From SVTX01 sp045612105 (GTDB lineage: Bacteria > Bacillota > Clostridia > Oscillospirales > CAG-272): a stretch of DNA of 64,000 bases. This document shows positions 8,262-15,820 of the stretch, piece after piece (position 1 is the stretch's first letter; every line of letters begins with the position of its first letter). The position numbers were made by a program, and so were the translations under genes. A model generated the notes under the pieces. The model ran no database searches, was not told where the DNA came from, and worked only from the letters and a program-made list of their open reading frames with translations. The stretch is from positions 1-64,000 of the forward strand of contig JAZKYL010000048.1 in assembly GCA_045612105.1 (NCBI GenBank), written 5' to 3'.

Positions 8262-8288
8262 GGGAGAAAATCGCAAAATTTCTCCCTT
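8262..8288 (+). terminator. Terminator after the coiled-coil gene
   Basis: GGGAGAAA / TTTCTCCC stem followed by CCTTTTTTC. Confidence 0.85.
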
Positions 8289-8302
8289 TTTTCAAAAAAC
8301 TA

Positions 8303-8331
8303 TTGACTTTACATCTATATTGTGATATACT
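8303..8331 (+). promoter_or_regulatory. Promoter of the lysine-riboswitch transcript
   Basis: TTGACT (8303-8308) and TATACT (8326-8331), 17-bp spacer. The expected start (about 8338) lies just before the riboswitch. Confidence 0.85.
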
Positions 8332-8357
8332 CACCCTATTAAAACAAAATACAATGA

Positions 8358-8515
8358 AAAGATAGAGGCGCGGTCTCGTAAAAGTATTGCGAAAACAGCT
8401 TGGAAGGAAGCTCGCAGGAAAGGACGGATCGCCGAAGCTTGACCGATCTTTCCATCGTCCAATGCTGGGGTGTGCGATAACATCGTACAAACTGTCGCTT
8501 TGCGGAGAGCTATCA
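8358..8515 (+). promoter_or_regulatory. Lysine riboswitch (L box)
   Basis: The conserved L-box elements occur in order: GATAGAGGCGCGG (8361-8373), AAAGTATT, GCCGAAGC (8431-8438), TGCTGGGG, CTGTC (8492-8496) and GGAGAGCTATC (8504-8514). The first and last elements pair as P1 (GATAG / CTATC). A terminator hairpin follows at 8535-8560, so lysine binding should stop transcription before the transporter gene. Confidence 0.93.
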
Positions 8516-8534
8516 AATTTGCTATATGCAATTT

Positions 8535-8560
8535 TGCGCGGCTTTCTGCCGCGCATTTTT
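8535..8560 (+). terminator. Riboswitch-controlled intrinsic terminator
   Basis: TGCGCGGC / GCCGCGCA stem, 5-nt loop, then TTTTT. It is the expression platform of the lysine riboswitch. Confidence 0.88.
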
Positions 8561-8587
8561 AGTTGTAAAAAAGAAAGGATAAAAACA

Positions 8588-10189
8588 ATGTCAACAGCAA
8601 AAAAGATCACTTTAGCTATTGCCGCCGTCGTGATAATCGGGCTTTTGGTAGTGGCAGGTGTTACCGCCGGCGATAATATCGCAGGTAGCTTCTGGTCGCT
8701 CTTCCCTCCCGTTGTCGCGATCGGTCTCGCGTTGATCACCAAAGAGGTGTACAGCTCTCTCTTCATCGGTATACTCACCGGTGCGCTTCTCCATTCAGGT
8801 TTCTCCTTCACGGGAACCATGGATACCCTTATAAACGACGGTCTCATCTCCGCCGTTTCGGGCAACGCGGGCATATTCATCTTCCTGGTCGAGCTCGGTG
8901 TAATCGTCGCCCTTATCAATAAGGCCGGCGCGGCAAAGGCATTCGGCCGTTGGGCAGAAAAGCACATTAAGACCAAGCTCGGCGCAATTCTCGCCACCTT
9001 TGCCCTCGGTGTGCTTATCTTCATCGACGACTACTTCAACTGCCTGACCGTAGGTAGCGTAATGTCGCCTATCACAGACTCCAAAAAGATCTCCAGAGCA
9101 AAGCTTGCGTACCTTATCGACGCAACCGCGGCTCCCATTTGTATGATTGCTCCCATCTCCTCATGGGCGGCAGCTGTCTCCAGTAACGTGACCCCCGAGG
9201 TTGCGGGAGATATGACGGGTCTCGAGCTTTTCGTAAGAGCGATTCCCTTCAACTTCTACTCTCTCCTTACCCTCGTATTTATCGTCGCTCTGGCAATCAT
9301 GGGCTTCGACTACGGCAAAATGTCCGAGTTTGAGATCAAGGCGCAGAACGGTAAGCTTGGCAAGGTCGGTGCTGCCGAGGTCGACGAAAACGTCAACGAG
9401 CGCGCAAACGTCCTCGATATTCTTATCCCCATCATCCTCCTTATCGTGATCTCCGTATTGGCTCTTATGTACGTCGGCGGATTCTTCGACGCTGAGAGCG
9501 AATACTATATGGACTTCGTAGGCGCATTCGGTAATACCGACGCTACGGTTGGTCTCCCTTGGGGCGGACTTATTGCCCTTGTGCTGATCATCGTTTATAT
9601 GATTGCTCGCCGTCATATGAGCTTCGAGGACTCCATGAAGGCTCTTCCGCAGGGCTTCAACGCAATGGTTCCCGCGATCCTCATTCTTACCTTCGCAAAC
9701 GCCCTTAAGAATACCACGGGTCTTCTCGGAAGCGACGAGTTTGTAAACAGCATTATGGCAAATGCCGGCTCCCTCACCGCTCTCCTTCCCGCAGTTATCT
9801 TCCTTGTTGCTTGCTTTATCTCCTTCGCTACGGGAACAAGCTGGGGTACCTTCGGAATCCTTATTCCTATCGTCCTCGGTGTATTCCAGGCAGGCGACCC
9901 CCTCCAGTTCATCGGTATCTCCGCGTGTCTCGCAGGAGCTGTCTGCGGCGACCACTGCTCACCCATCTCCGATACCACAATTATGGCATCGGCAGGCGCG
10001 CAGTGTAACCACGTCGACCACGTTTCCACCCAGCTCCCCTACGCTATCACCGTAGCGGCGATCTCCTTCGTGATGTTCGTCCTCGCAGGCTTCGTTCAGA
10101 ACGCTTGGATCTGCCTCCCCATCGGAGTAGTTCTTACCGTCGGTACACTCTTCGTTATCAAGATGATAACCAAGAAAAAGAACGCGTAA
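8588..10189 (+). CDS. NhaC-family transporter, probably for lysine
   Basis: 533-aa polytopic membrane protein of the NhaC Na+/H+ antiporter superfamily. Many hydrophobic helices are seen, with family motifs SLFIGILTGALL, FIDDYFNCLTVGSVMSPITD, FATGTSWGTFGILIPIV and GDHCSPISDTTIMASAGA. The start at 8588 is fixed by GAAAGGA at 8573-8579; an upstream in-frame ATG-type start would lie inside the riboswitch. NhaC-like proteins under lysine-riboswitch control are known and were proposed to import lysine (often called LysW), so lysine uptake is more likely here than pH homeostasis. That substrate is inferred from the riboswitch, not from the protein. Confidence 0.92.
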   Translation: MSTAKKITLAIAAVVIIGLLVVAGVTAGDNIAGSFWSLFPPVVAIGLALITKEVYSSLFIGILTGALLHSGFSFTGTMDTLINDGLISAVSGNAGIFIFLVELGVIVALINKAGAAKAFGRWAEKHIKTKLGAILATFALGVLIFIDDYFNCLTVGSVMSPITDSKKISRAKLAYLIDATAAPICMIAPISSWAAAVSSNVTPEVAGDMTGLELFVRAIPFNFYSLLTLVFIVALAIMGFDYGKMSEFEIKAQNGKLGKVGAAEVDENVNERANVLDILIPIILLIVISVLALMYVGGFFDAESEYYMDFVGAFGNTDATVGLPWGGLIALVLIIVYMIARRHMSFEDSMKALPQGFNAMVPAILILTFANALKNTTGLLGSDEFVNSIMANAGSLTALLPAVIFLVACFISFATGTSWGTFGILIPIVLGVFQAGDPLQFIGISACLAGAVCGDHCSPISDTTIMASAGAQCNHVDHVSTQLPYAITVAAISFVMFVLAGFVQNAWICLPIGVVLTVGTLFVIKMITKKKNA

Positions 10190-10219
10190 AACAGTTTAAT
10201 TAGCACAATAATATTACAA

Positions 10220-10251
10220 AAGGCAATATCATCACCCGATGATATTGCCTT
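10220..10251 (+). terminator. Terminator after the lysine transporter gene
   Basis: Perfect 14-bp stem AAGGCAATATCATC / GATGATATTGCCTT with a 4-nt loop, followed by CCCTTTTTA. Confidence 0.9.
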
Positions 10252-10257
10252 CCCTTT

Positions 10258-10398
10258 TTATGACACCCGCGCCTGTGGCATCTGCGCCGCGCTTAACATA
10301 TTTTCAATGAAAATGCCATACCCCGTGGTGGGATCGTTTATCATAACGTGGGTGACCGCGCCCACCATCTTGCCGTTCTGAATGATAGGCGAGCCTGA
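10258..10398 (-). pseudogene. 3' relic of a second spoIVB-like gene
   Basis: Reading the minus strand gives the last 46 or so codons of a SpoIVB peptidase, from SGSPIIQNGKMVGAVTHV to the stop. It matches the C-terminus of the intact spoIVB at 13096-14166 at nearly every residue, while the DNA differs at many third positions. It is therefore an old paralogue rather than a fresh duplication. The active-site SGSP is present but the rest of the gene is gone. The break coincides with the repeat GTGTGTTCAAGTAGGGACAA at 10404. Confidence 0.85.
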
Positions 10399-10403
10399 CA
10401 CAA

Positions 10404-10424
10404 GTGTGTTCAAGTAGGGACAAC
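10404..10424 (+). repeat. Left copy of a 21-bp repeat bounding the aminotransferase-lysR segment
   Basis: Identical in 20 of 21 positions to 13045-13065; both contain GTGTGTTCAA then TAGGGACAAC. Each copy lies at the edge of a spoIVB C-terminal region. Between here and the aminotransferase stop (10639) the only visible structure is an AT-rich 17-bp inverted repeat (10515-10532 / 10567-10583). Confidence 0.7.
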
Positions 10425-10638
10425 ACATTTTTACAATTTTTTGACTGCTTAGACACTTTTAATTTAAAAAACGTAGTCTTATATCGTTTTACTAATGAAT
10501 TTTATTGTTCAAAGAAATAATTCTTTACAGAAATTCTTATCAGACAAAAATAGATTCCCTGCACCATTCTGTAAAAATTATTTTTCCTTTCATTATATTG
10601 TTTTCCGAAGGGGGGATGTTTTATATTGTTTTTTGCTT

Positions 10639-11856
10639 TCACTTTTGTCTATATGTGTCTAAAAAACATCCTAAACTGTGTATTGCATTTTTGAGAATTT
10701 CTGCCTCGGGGAGCATTACGATTCTAAAGTGGTCAGGCTCGTGCCACTCAAAGCCGCTTCCCGGAACTATAAGAATGTTGGTTGCGTGTAACAGGTCGTG
10801 CGCAAATTTCTTATCATCTGTTATATTGAGTTTTTTGCAGTCCAGCTTTGGAAATATGTAGAATGCAGCTTTGTTTTTAACGAATGAAACAGACGGTATT
10901 TTAGAAAGCTCGGCTACTGTGGCCTCGCGTTGTTCGAAAATGCGACCGCCGCGACTTACCATCGAAGAAGGCGTTTTCTCATCACGAAGGGCGGTAGGAA
11001 TTACAAGCTGTGAAAGAGCATTTGCACAAAGACGCATGGAAGTAAGCTTGACCAAATTCTGTTGATAGTTTTCGGTTATTTTTTGGGGTCCGCTCACAAC
11101 CATCCAACCGCTACGGAAGCCGCACAAACAATGCGATTTTGAAAGTCCATTCATTGTAACAACGGGAACGTCGGGTGCAAGACTCGCGATAGACGTGTGT
11201 AAAAGTCCGTCCATAACAAGCCTGTCGTATATCTCGTCGGAGAAAATTATAAGATTGTTTTTTCTTGCAACGTCAGCAATTTTTAAAAGAATATCCTTTG
11301 AATAAAGGGCACCTGTTGGATTGTTTGGGTTGATTATCACGATCGCTTTCGTTCTGTTTGTTATCTTTGACTTTATATCGCTTAAATCAGGATTCCAATC
11401 CGACTTTTCGTCGCAGATATAAAATACCGGCTTAGCTCCGCAAAGGTATACGCTGTTTGACCAGAGCGAATAACAAGGAGAAGGAACGAGGACCTCGTCA
11501 CCTTCATTAAGCAACGCTTGAAGTGAGATCGATATAACCTCACTAACACCGTTTCCTATATAAATATCATCGGAAGATATGTCACATAGCCCCTTCGATT
11601 TGTGATAAGCCAATATAGCCTCTCGCGCCTCCGGCATTCCGCGGAAATCGCAGTAACCGAGAGCCTTGTTTATTTGTTCTTTTAATGCGTCGTGTATGCT
11701 CTCGGACATATTAAATCCAAAACTTGCAGGATTTCCGGTGTTTAATTTTAGAACCTCGGCTCCTCTTTTTTCCATTTCAAGCGCCTCATAGAAAAGCGGA
11801 CCTCGTATATCTGAATGAACATTCTCCATATTTTTTGATCCCAATATTATGTCCAT
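10639..11856 (-). CDS. Class I aminotransferase, alanine/aspartate type (AlaA-like)
   Basis: 405-aa PLP enzyme of aminotransferase class I. It has GNPASFGF near residue 41, PNNPTGALY (177-185), SDEIYDRLV (206-214) and NGLSKSHCLCGFRSGW with the catalytic Lys240; a C-terminal substrate arginine is in HFRIVML. The length and opening (GPLFYEALEMEKRGAEVLKLNTGNP) suit the AlaA group, which makes alanine from pyruvate and glutamate. The start at 11856 has TGGAGG 5 nt upstream. It is transcribed divergently from a LysR regulator, with interleaved promoters, so that regulator probably controls it. The pair lies in an accessory segment bounded by repeats. Confidence 0.9.
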   Translation of the reverse strand: MDIILGSKNMENVHSDIRGPLFYEALEMEKRGAEVLKLNTGNPASFGFNMSESIHDALKEQINKALGYCDFRGMPEAREAILAYHKSKGLCDISSDDIYIGNGVSEVISISLQALLNEGDEVLVPSPCYSLWSNSVYLCGAKPVFYICDEKSDWNPDLSDIKSKITNRTKAIVIINPNNPTGALYSKDILLKIADVARKNNLIIFSDEIYDRLVMDGLLHTSIASLAPDVPVVTMNGLSKSHCLCGFRSGWMVVSGPQKITENYQQNLVKLTSMRLCANALSQLVIPTALRDEKTPSSMVSRGGRIFEQREATVAELSKIPSVSFVKNKAAFYIFPKLDCKKLNITDDKKFAHDLLHATNILIVPGSGFEWHEPDHFRIVMLPEAEILKNAIHSLGCFLDTYRQK

Positions 11857-11878
11857 AAAACCTCCAGCTAATTTATCG

Positions 11879-11915
11879 TTGACAATATTATAACTCTATG
11901 ATACAATATAGTCAA
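11879..11915. promoter_or_regulatory. Interleaved divergent promoters of the aminotransferase and lysR genes
   Basis: Plus strand: TTGACA (11879-11884) and TACAAT (11902-11907), 17 bp apart, for lysR. Minus strand: TTGACT (11910-11915) and TATAAT (11887-11892), 17 bp apart, for the aminotransferase. The two promoters overlap almost completely, so only one can be occupied at a time. Confidence 0.85.
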
Positions 11916-11917
11916 AT

Positions 11918-11936
11918 ACTAATATCGATATATAGA
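11918..11936. promoter_or_regulatory. Candidate LysR-type operator
   Basis: Imperfect dyad CTAATATCGATATATAG centred on ATATCGATAT (11922-11931). It lies directly upstream of the aminotransferase -35 and just inside the lysR transcript, the classical location for an autoregulating LysR protein. Confidence 0.5.
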
Positions 11937-11965
11937 TTATATCAATTTAACTATGAGGTGGTATT

Positions 11966-12907
11966 ATGTTTAACTATAAAGATTATGTGTATGAGGTTTA
12001 TAAAGAAAAAAGCATATCGAAGGCGGCGAGCAATCTTTATATAAGCCAACCTTCTCTTAGCGCCAGGATCATAAAAATAGAGGAAGATCTTGGCTTGCCG
12101 ATATTTGACAGAAGCACCTCGCCGTTACGGCTTACCGAATTTGGTCAGATGTATATCAAAGCCATCGAGGATGTGCGCGAAATAGAGAAACGATTGGAGA
12201 ATTGCATAGGTGATATCAACATGCTACGTAAAGGAACGCTTTCGCTTGGTGCGAGTAATATATTTGCCGCCTATGCCTTGCCGCCCATAATAGCAGATTT
12301 TAAAATAAAATATCCCGAGGTAAACATAAAGCTTACTGAAGGAAATACAGCGGTGCTAGAAACACTCCTTTCTGAAAATAAGGTTGACATGGTAATAGAT
12401 AACAACAGATATGATAGCAGTGTATATGATAAAGCTTTGTATTCGAAAGAAAGAATACTTCTTGCAGTGCCTAAAAAATTTGTAAAGTCGGATAATGTAA
12501 TAAATTTTGCTCTTGACAAGGAGTGTATTGAAACGAAAAAGTATCTAAGCAAAGACTGCCAGGCAGTTCCGCTGTCACACTTTCGTTCGATCCCATTCAT
12601 TATGCTTGCGCCGAACAATGATACGCGTATAAGAGGGGATAAAATGTGTAAAGAAGCCGGTTTTCGCCCCAATATAGTTTTTGAAGTTAATCAGCAGGCT
12701 ACTGCATATATGATTGCAACAACCCAAATGGGCGGAACGTTTATTAGTGATTCTATTGTTGAGAAGATGCCTATGTATAAAAGTATGTCTTACTTTAAAA
12801 TAGAGAGTACGTCTGCGGAAAGGAATGTGTATTTCTATTTCAAGAAGCATAAATACAAAACACGCCTAATGCAAGAATTTATGAATTACATTACTCAAAA
12901 CCGATAA
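11966..12907 (+). CDS. LysR-family transcriptional regulator
   Basis: 313 aa. The N-terminal winged HTH (about 1-62) reads SISKAASNLYISQPSLSARIIKIEEDLGLPIFDRS, a textbook LysR DNA-binding domain. The rest is a periplasmic-binding-protein-like effector domain (about 90-300). The ribosome binding site is GAGGTGG. It is divergent from the aminotransferase gene and probably regulates it and itself. The effector is unknown; an amino acid or 2-oxo acid linked to the aminotransferase would be a reasonable guess. Confidence 0.93.
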   Translation: MFNYKDYVYEVYKEKSISKAASNLYISQPSLSARIIKIEEDLGLPIFDRSTSPLRLTEFGQMYIKAIEDVREIEKRLENCIGDINMLRKGTLSLGASNIFAAYALPPIIADFKIKYPEVNIKLTEGNTAVLETLLSENKVDMVIDNNRYDSSVYDKALYSKERILLAVPKKFVKSDNVINFALDKECIETKKYLSKDCQAVPLSHFRSIPFIMLAPNNDTRIRGDKMCKEAGFRPNIVFEVNQQATAYMIATTQMGGTFISDSIVEKMPMYKSMSYFKIESTSAERNVYFYFKKHKYKTRLMQEFMNYITQNR

Positions 12908-12960
12908 AACGTATTTCAAAATGTGCAATTATGGGCATCATCCAAGGAAGAGTAGTGTGA

Positions 12961-13031
12961 TATAATAGGGACAACACATTTTCGCTCAAAACCACATAAA
13001 AATCGGACAAAAAACTGTTGTCCCTATTATA
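12961..13031. mobile_element. 71-bp MITE-like inverted-repeat element
   Basis: Perfect 16-bp terminal inverted repeats, TATAATAGGGACAACA (12961-12976) and its complement (13016-13031), enclose 39 bp with no coding capacity. The same TAGGGACAAC core recurs at 10415 and 13056. It could be a miniature transposon, a relic end, or an operator; no transposase is next to it. Confidence 0.55.
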
Positions 13032-13044
13032 ACTCACTCGTCTT

Positions 13045-13065
13045 GTGTGTTCAAATAGGGACAAC
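13045..13065 (+). repeat. Right copy of the 21-bp repeat
   Basis: GTGTGTTCAAATAGGGACAA-type sequence matching 10404-10424 with one difference. It sits between the 71-bp element and the 3' end of the intact spoIVB. Confidence 0.7.
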
Positions 13066-13095
13066 TTTTTTCATATATTTTCCTATATTTCCGTT

Positions 13096-14166
13096 TTACG
13101 ATGCCCTCGCCATCGGCATTTGTGCCGCGTTCAGCATATTTTCGATGAAAATTCCATACCCTGTGGTCGGATCATTTATCATCACGTGCGTCACAGCCCC
13201 CACGAGCTTGCCGTTTTGAATGATCGGCGAGCCGGACATTCCCTGCACGATGCCGCCCGTTTTTTCAATCAACTTAGGATCAGTCACCTTGATCACAAAG
13301 CATTTCGACCCGTCAGCTCCTCTGTTCACCGACGTGATCTCAATTTTGTAGCTCTGCCTGCCGCTCCCGTCAAGCGTGCAAAGTATCTCGGCTTCTCCGC
13401 ACCTGACCTCGTCGCGAAGTCCTATTGGCATCGCCTCACCCACACCCACGGGAATTTTTGAAAACGCGCCGAACACTCCGCAATCGGTGTTGCTTTTAAG
13501 GCTTCCGCACTTGTTTGTTCCAAAATATCCCTTGATCTCACCCGGCTCACCTACAACTCCCTTTTTCACCGAATTTATCTTCACGTCGGTCACAAATCCC
13601 CTCTCCATAGGTATCAGCTCCCCCGTCTCACCGTCGCAGATTCCGTGACCTAGACCTCCAAACTCACCCGTCTCAGGCACAATATAAGTGACCGTACCGA
13701 TTCCCGCGGCACTGTCTCTCACCCAGATTCCCGTCTTATATTTTCCCTCGCTTTCGGAGTACGCGGGAGTCAGCTTTGTGTGCTTTTTTTCACCGCCCCT
13801 GGTGTAGGTTACCGAAAGAGTCCTGCCCCCCGAGCCCTCTATTGCCGCCGTCAGCTCTGCGGCGCCGTCGATCTCGCTTCCGTTGATCTGGGTAATTATA
13901 TCTTTAGGACGAAGCCCCGCTACGTAGGCGGGATTTTGAGCAGACGATAAACCTTCCAGATCACTGAATCCAATAACCACAACACCATCGGTGTTGAATT
14001 TGATCCCGAAGGGCACGCCGCCCGCGATCAGCCTTACATTTTTATATGATCTGTCCGCGGCAGACGTGTTCAGAATAAAAATTCCCGCCAACAGACTCAG
14101 CATCAACATCGCGCACAATGTAAATGAAAGCGCGCGAATCCCCCGTTTATTTTTGATATTTTCCAT
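13096..14166 (-). CDS. spoIVB: SpoIVB serine peptidase (S55)
   Basis: 356-aa intercompartmental signalling protease of sporulation; its secretion from the forespore triggers pro-sigma-K processing. A membrane anchor or signal (ALSFTLCAMLMLSLLAGIFI) comes first. A PDZ domain follows (about 55-125, GLRPKDIITQINGSEI), then the S55 domain with the catalytic-histidine region GLGHGICDGETG and the nucleophile in GMSGSPI (about Ser311). The start at 14166 has AAGGAAG 7 nt upstream; 14193 would be an unsupported extension. A second, truncated copy of its 3' end lies at 10258-10398. spo0A, the usual neighbour, is absent. Confidence 0.95.
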   Translation of the reverse strand: MENIKNKRGIRALSFTLCAMLMLSLLAGIFILNTSAADRSYKNVRLIAGGVPFGIKFNTDGVVVIGFSDLEGLSSAQNPAYVAGLRPKDIITQINGSEIDGAAELTAAIEGSGGRTLSVTYTRGGEKKHTKLTPAYSESEGKYKTGIWVRDSAAGIGTVTYIVPETGEFGGLGHGICDGETGELIPMERGFVTDVKINSVKKGVVGEPGEIKGYFGTNKCGSLKSNTDCGVFGAFSKIPVGVGEAMPIGLRDEVRCGEAEILCTLDGSGRQSYKIEITSVNRGADGSKCFVIKVTDPKLIEKTGGIVQGMSGSPIIQNGKLVGAVTHVMINDPTTGYGIFIENMLNAAQMPMARAS

Positions 14167-14262
14167 GTCTTTGCTTCCTTTAATGAATTGCAAACGCTTT
14201 GATTTGCACTATTATTTTTTGCATAACAGCGATTTTAATGTGTAACAATAAATGAAACCGTG

Positions 14263-14290
14263 TTGACAAATTTCAAAAATGTGATAAAAT
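14263..14290 (+). promoter_or_regulatory. Promoter of the nuclease-like gene
   Basis: TTGACA (14263-14268) and TAAAAT (14285-14290), 16-bp spacer. Confidence 0.75.
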
Positions 14291-14350
14291 TAGTTTATAC
14301 GAAAAAAACAAAATAATTTATGAAAATTTAGAAAGTTGATTACCATTTTT

Positions 14351-15220
14351 ATGGAGATTAAGGACAACAATTCCATTTTTGAGTTATCCTGGAGCGACAC
14401 GGCAAAATTCCGCAGAATCGTTATCGACGTGTTGAGTGAAGCCTGCCAAATGCCCGATGGCGACGAGAGTGAATACGATGGCATCGGAACACTCGCCGAA
14501 AAACAAATGCATGCCGCAATAAAACGTTTCATTTGCCCCGATGAAAGCTGTCACGAGGTAAAGATTGACGGCAGCGCGCTGTGCATAAATAATAAAAATG
14601 AAGCTGAAGATAATAAAAAGAAAAAACGTCGCTTCGTCGCAGACGTTCTCAAGGGCAACACTATCTTCGAAATTCAAACCGGACCATTCTCCCCCTTAAA
14701 GGAAAAGATAGGTTGGATACTCGACAACACTACCTATAATATAGTAGTCATCCACCCAATAGCCGAAACCACCTGGGTAAATTATATCAACGGCAAAACA
14801 GGCAACATAGATAAGAGACAAAAATCCCCTCATAAGGGAAAATTCACCGACGTGGCAAGTGATCTCTACTTCTTCCGCGACTTCCTTGACAATCCACGCT
14901 TCTCCCTCGTCCTCTTGATGATGGAAGCCGAGCAATATAAGAAAAACATCGCCAAAGAGGGTGCAAAAAAACCAAGATACCGCAAATACGAGCTTATCCC
15001 GGTCTCCCTTCTCCGCGCATACATTTTTAAGAATATCAAAGATTATAATATCTTTGTGCCCGAGGACCTGGAAGAGCCGTTCACCGTCAAAAGCTATTCA
15101 TTGAAATCTAAAATATACGGCATAGATGCCTATTCCATAGTAAAAACTTTGCTTTACGTAGGTCTTCTTGAAGAAGCGGGAAAAATGGGTAAAGCCGTAG
15201 CATATAAGAGAAAAAAATGA
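14351..15220 (+). CDS. Uncharacterised protein with a nuclease-like core (DUF8091-like)
   Basis: 289 aa with no signal or membrane segment. The first part contains a conserved-looking AEKQMHAAIKRFICPD. It is followed by VKIDGSALC, RRFVADVLKGNTIFEIQTGPFSPLKEKI and YNIVVIHPIA. The spacing of the acidic residues D...D...E-I-Q with a helix after it suggests a PD-(D/E)XK-type nuclease fold, and the family label DUF8091 is from memory. The C-terminal about 100 residues (YRKYELIPVSLLRAYIF...) look like a winged-helix tail. ATG 14351 is preferred to TTG 14336. It has its own promoter and shares a bidirectional terminator with the next gene. A restriction or repair role is only inference. Confidence 0.65.
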   Translation: MEIKDNNSIFELSWSDTAKFRRIVIDVLSEACQMPDGDESEYDGIGTLAEKQMHAAIKRFICPDESCHEVKIDGSALCINNKNEAEDNKKKKRRFVADVLKGNTIFEIQTGPFSPLKEKIGWILDNTTYNIVVIHPIAETTWVNYINGKTGNIDKRQKSPHKGKFTDVASDLYFFRDFLDNPRFSLVLLMMEAEQYKKNIAKEGAKKPRYRKYELIPVSLLRAYIFKNIKDYNIFVPEDLEEPFTVKSYSLKSKIYGIDAYSIVKTLLYVGLLEEAGKMGKAVAYKRKK

Positions 15221-15246
15221 GGTCTGAATCACTCGACCTCATTTTT
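15213..15246. terminator. Bidirectional terminator shared by convergent genes
   Basis: 12-bp stem AAAAATGAGGTC / GACCTCATTTTT with a 10-nt loop. It overlaps the stop codons of both flanking genes and has a T-run in both directions. Confidence 0.88.
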
Positions 15247-15630
15247 ATTATTGTTCATTTTTTCGCAAGTATTCTCAGTCTCGCTTTCTGATTTGTGAAC
15301 CGCAGTATCCTCATCTTCTTTTTCGAGCAATTTTTTAAGCTTTTCTTTACGCTTTTCCCAAAAACGCTTTAATGTAAGCGTAACCGCAAGGCATACCGCA
15401 AAATAAGGCATTCCCGGCAGCCACCAAAAGGCAAGCAGACCAAAAAACACCCACCAAGCCCAAGCCCAATCAAAAATAATGCCGAGCAATCCACATATCC
15501 AAACGGGGGAGCCTATAACGACACATACAATTACAAGCAGAACAAAAGTCCGCCAGTCCTTGCACTCCTGCCAGAGCCATTTGACAAAATCTATTATTTT
15601 TTTCTTCGCCCAATTAAACAATCTTTTCAT
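15229..15630 (-). CDS. Small membrane protein with charged tail, function unknown
   Basis: 133 aa. A Trp/Lys-rich amphipathic N-terminus (WAKKKIIDFVKWLWQECKDW) precedes two or three hydrophobic segments (VLLVIVCVVIGSPVWICGLL and a Trp/Phe-rich stretch). A basic then acidic cytoplasmic tail of about 40 residues follows. No family is recognised. The mRNA start has a hairpin (CGGTGC TT GCACCG) ending right at the GAGAGAG ribosome binding site, so translation may be structure-sensitive. From here to 15756 I see no other feature. Confidence 0.75.
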   Translation of the reverse strand: MKRLFNWAKKKIIDFVKWLWQECKDWRTFVLLVIVCVVIGSPVWICGLLGIIFDWAWAWWVFFGLLAFWWLPGMPYFAVCLAVTLTLKRFWEKRKEKLKKLLEKEDEDTAVHKSESETENTCEKMNNNKNEVE

Positions 15631-15756
15631 GAAAACTCTCTCGGTGCAAGCACCGACCTTTGTTATTACAGATATATGTGATTATAACATAATCTTAACA
15701 AAAAATCAATAGAATTCAAACAAAAATCTCTTAAATAATCTTAAATTTTTCAAAAA

Positions 15757-15803
15757 ACTCCCACAGCAGACACAAAATCCATTGAAATGTCTGCCGTGGG
15801 AGT
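15757..15803 (-). terminator. Terminator of the flavodiiron gene
   Basis: 16-bp stem (ACTCCCACAGCAGACA / TGTCTGCCGTGGGAGT, one mismatch) followed on the minus strand by TTTTTTG. Confidence 0.9.
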
Positions 15804-15820
15804 CGTTTTATGCAAAAATA

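Noticed and set aside
10501..10860. A plus-strand gene of 118 codons over the end of the aminotransferase gene
   Set aside because: It overlaps the 3' end of a clear aminotransferase gene, has no ribosome binding site and no recognisable protein features.
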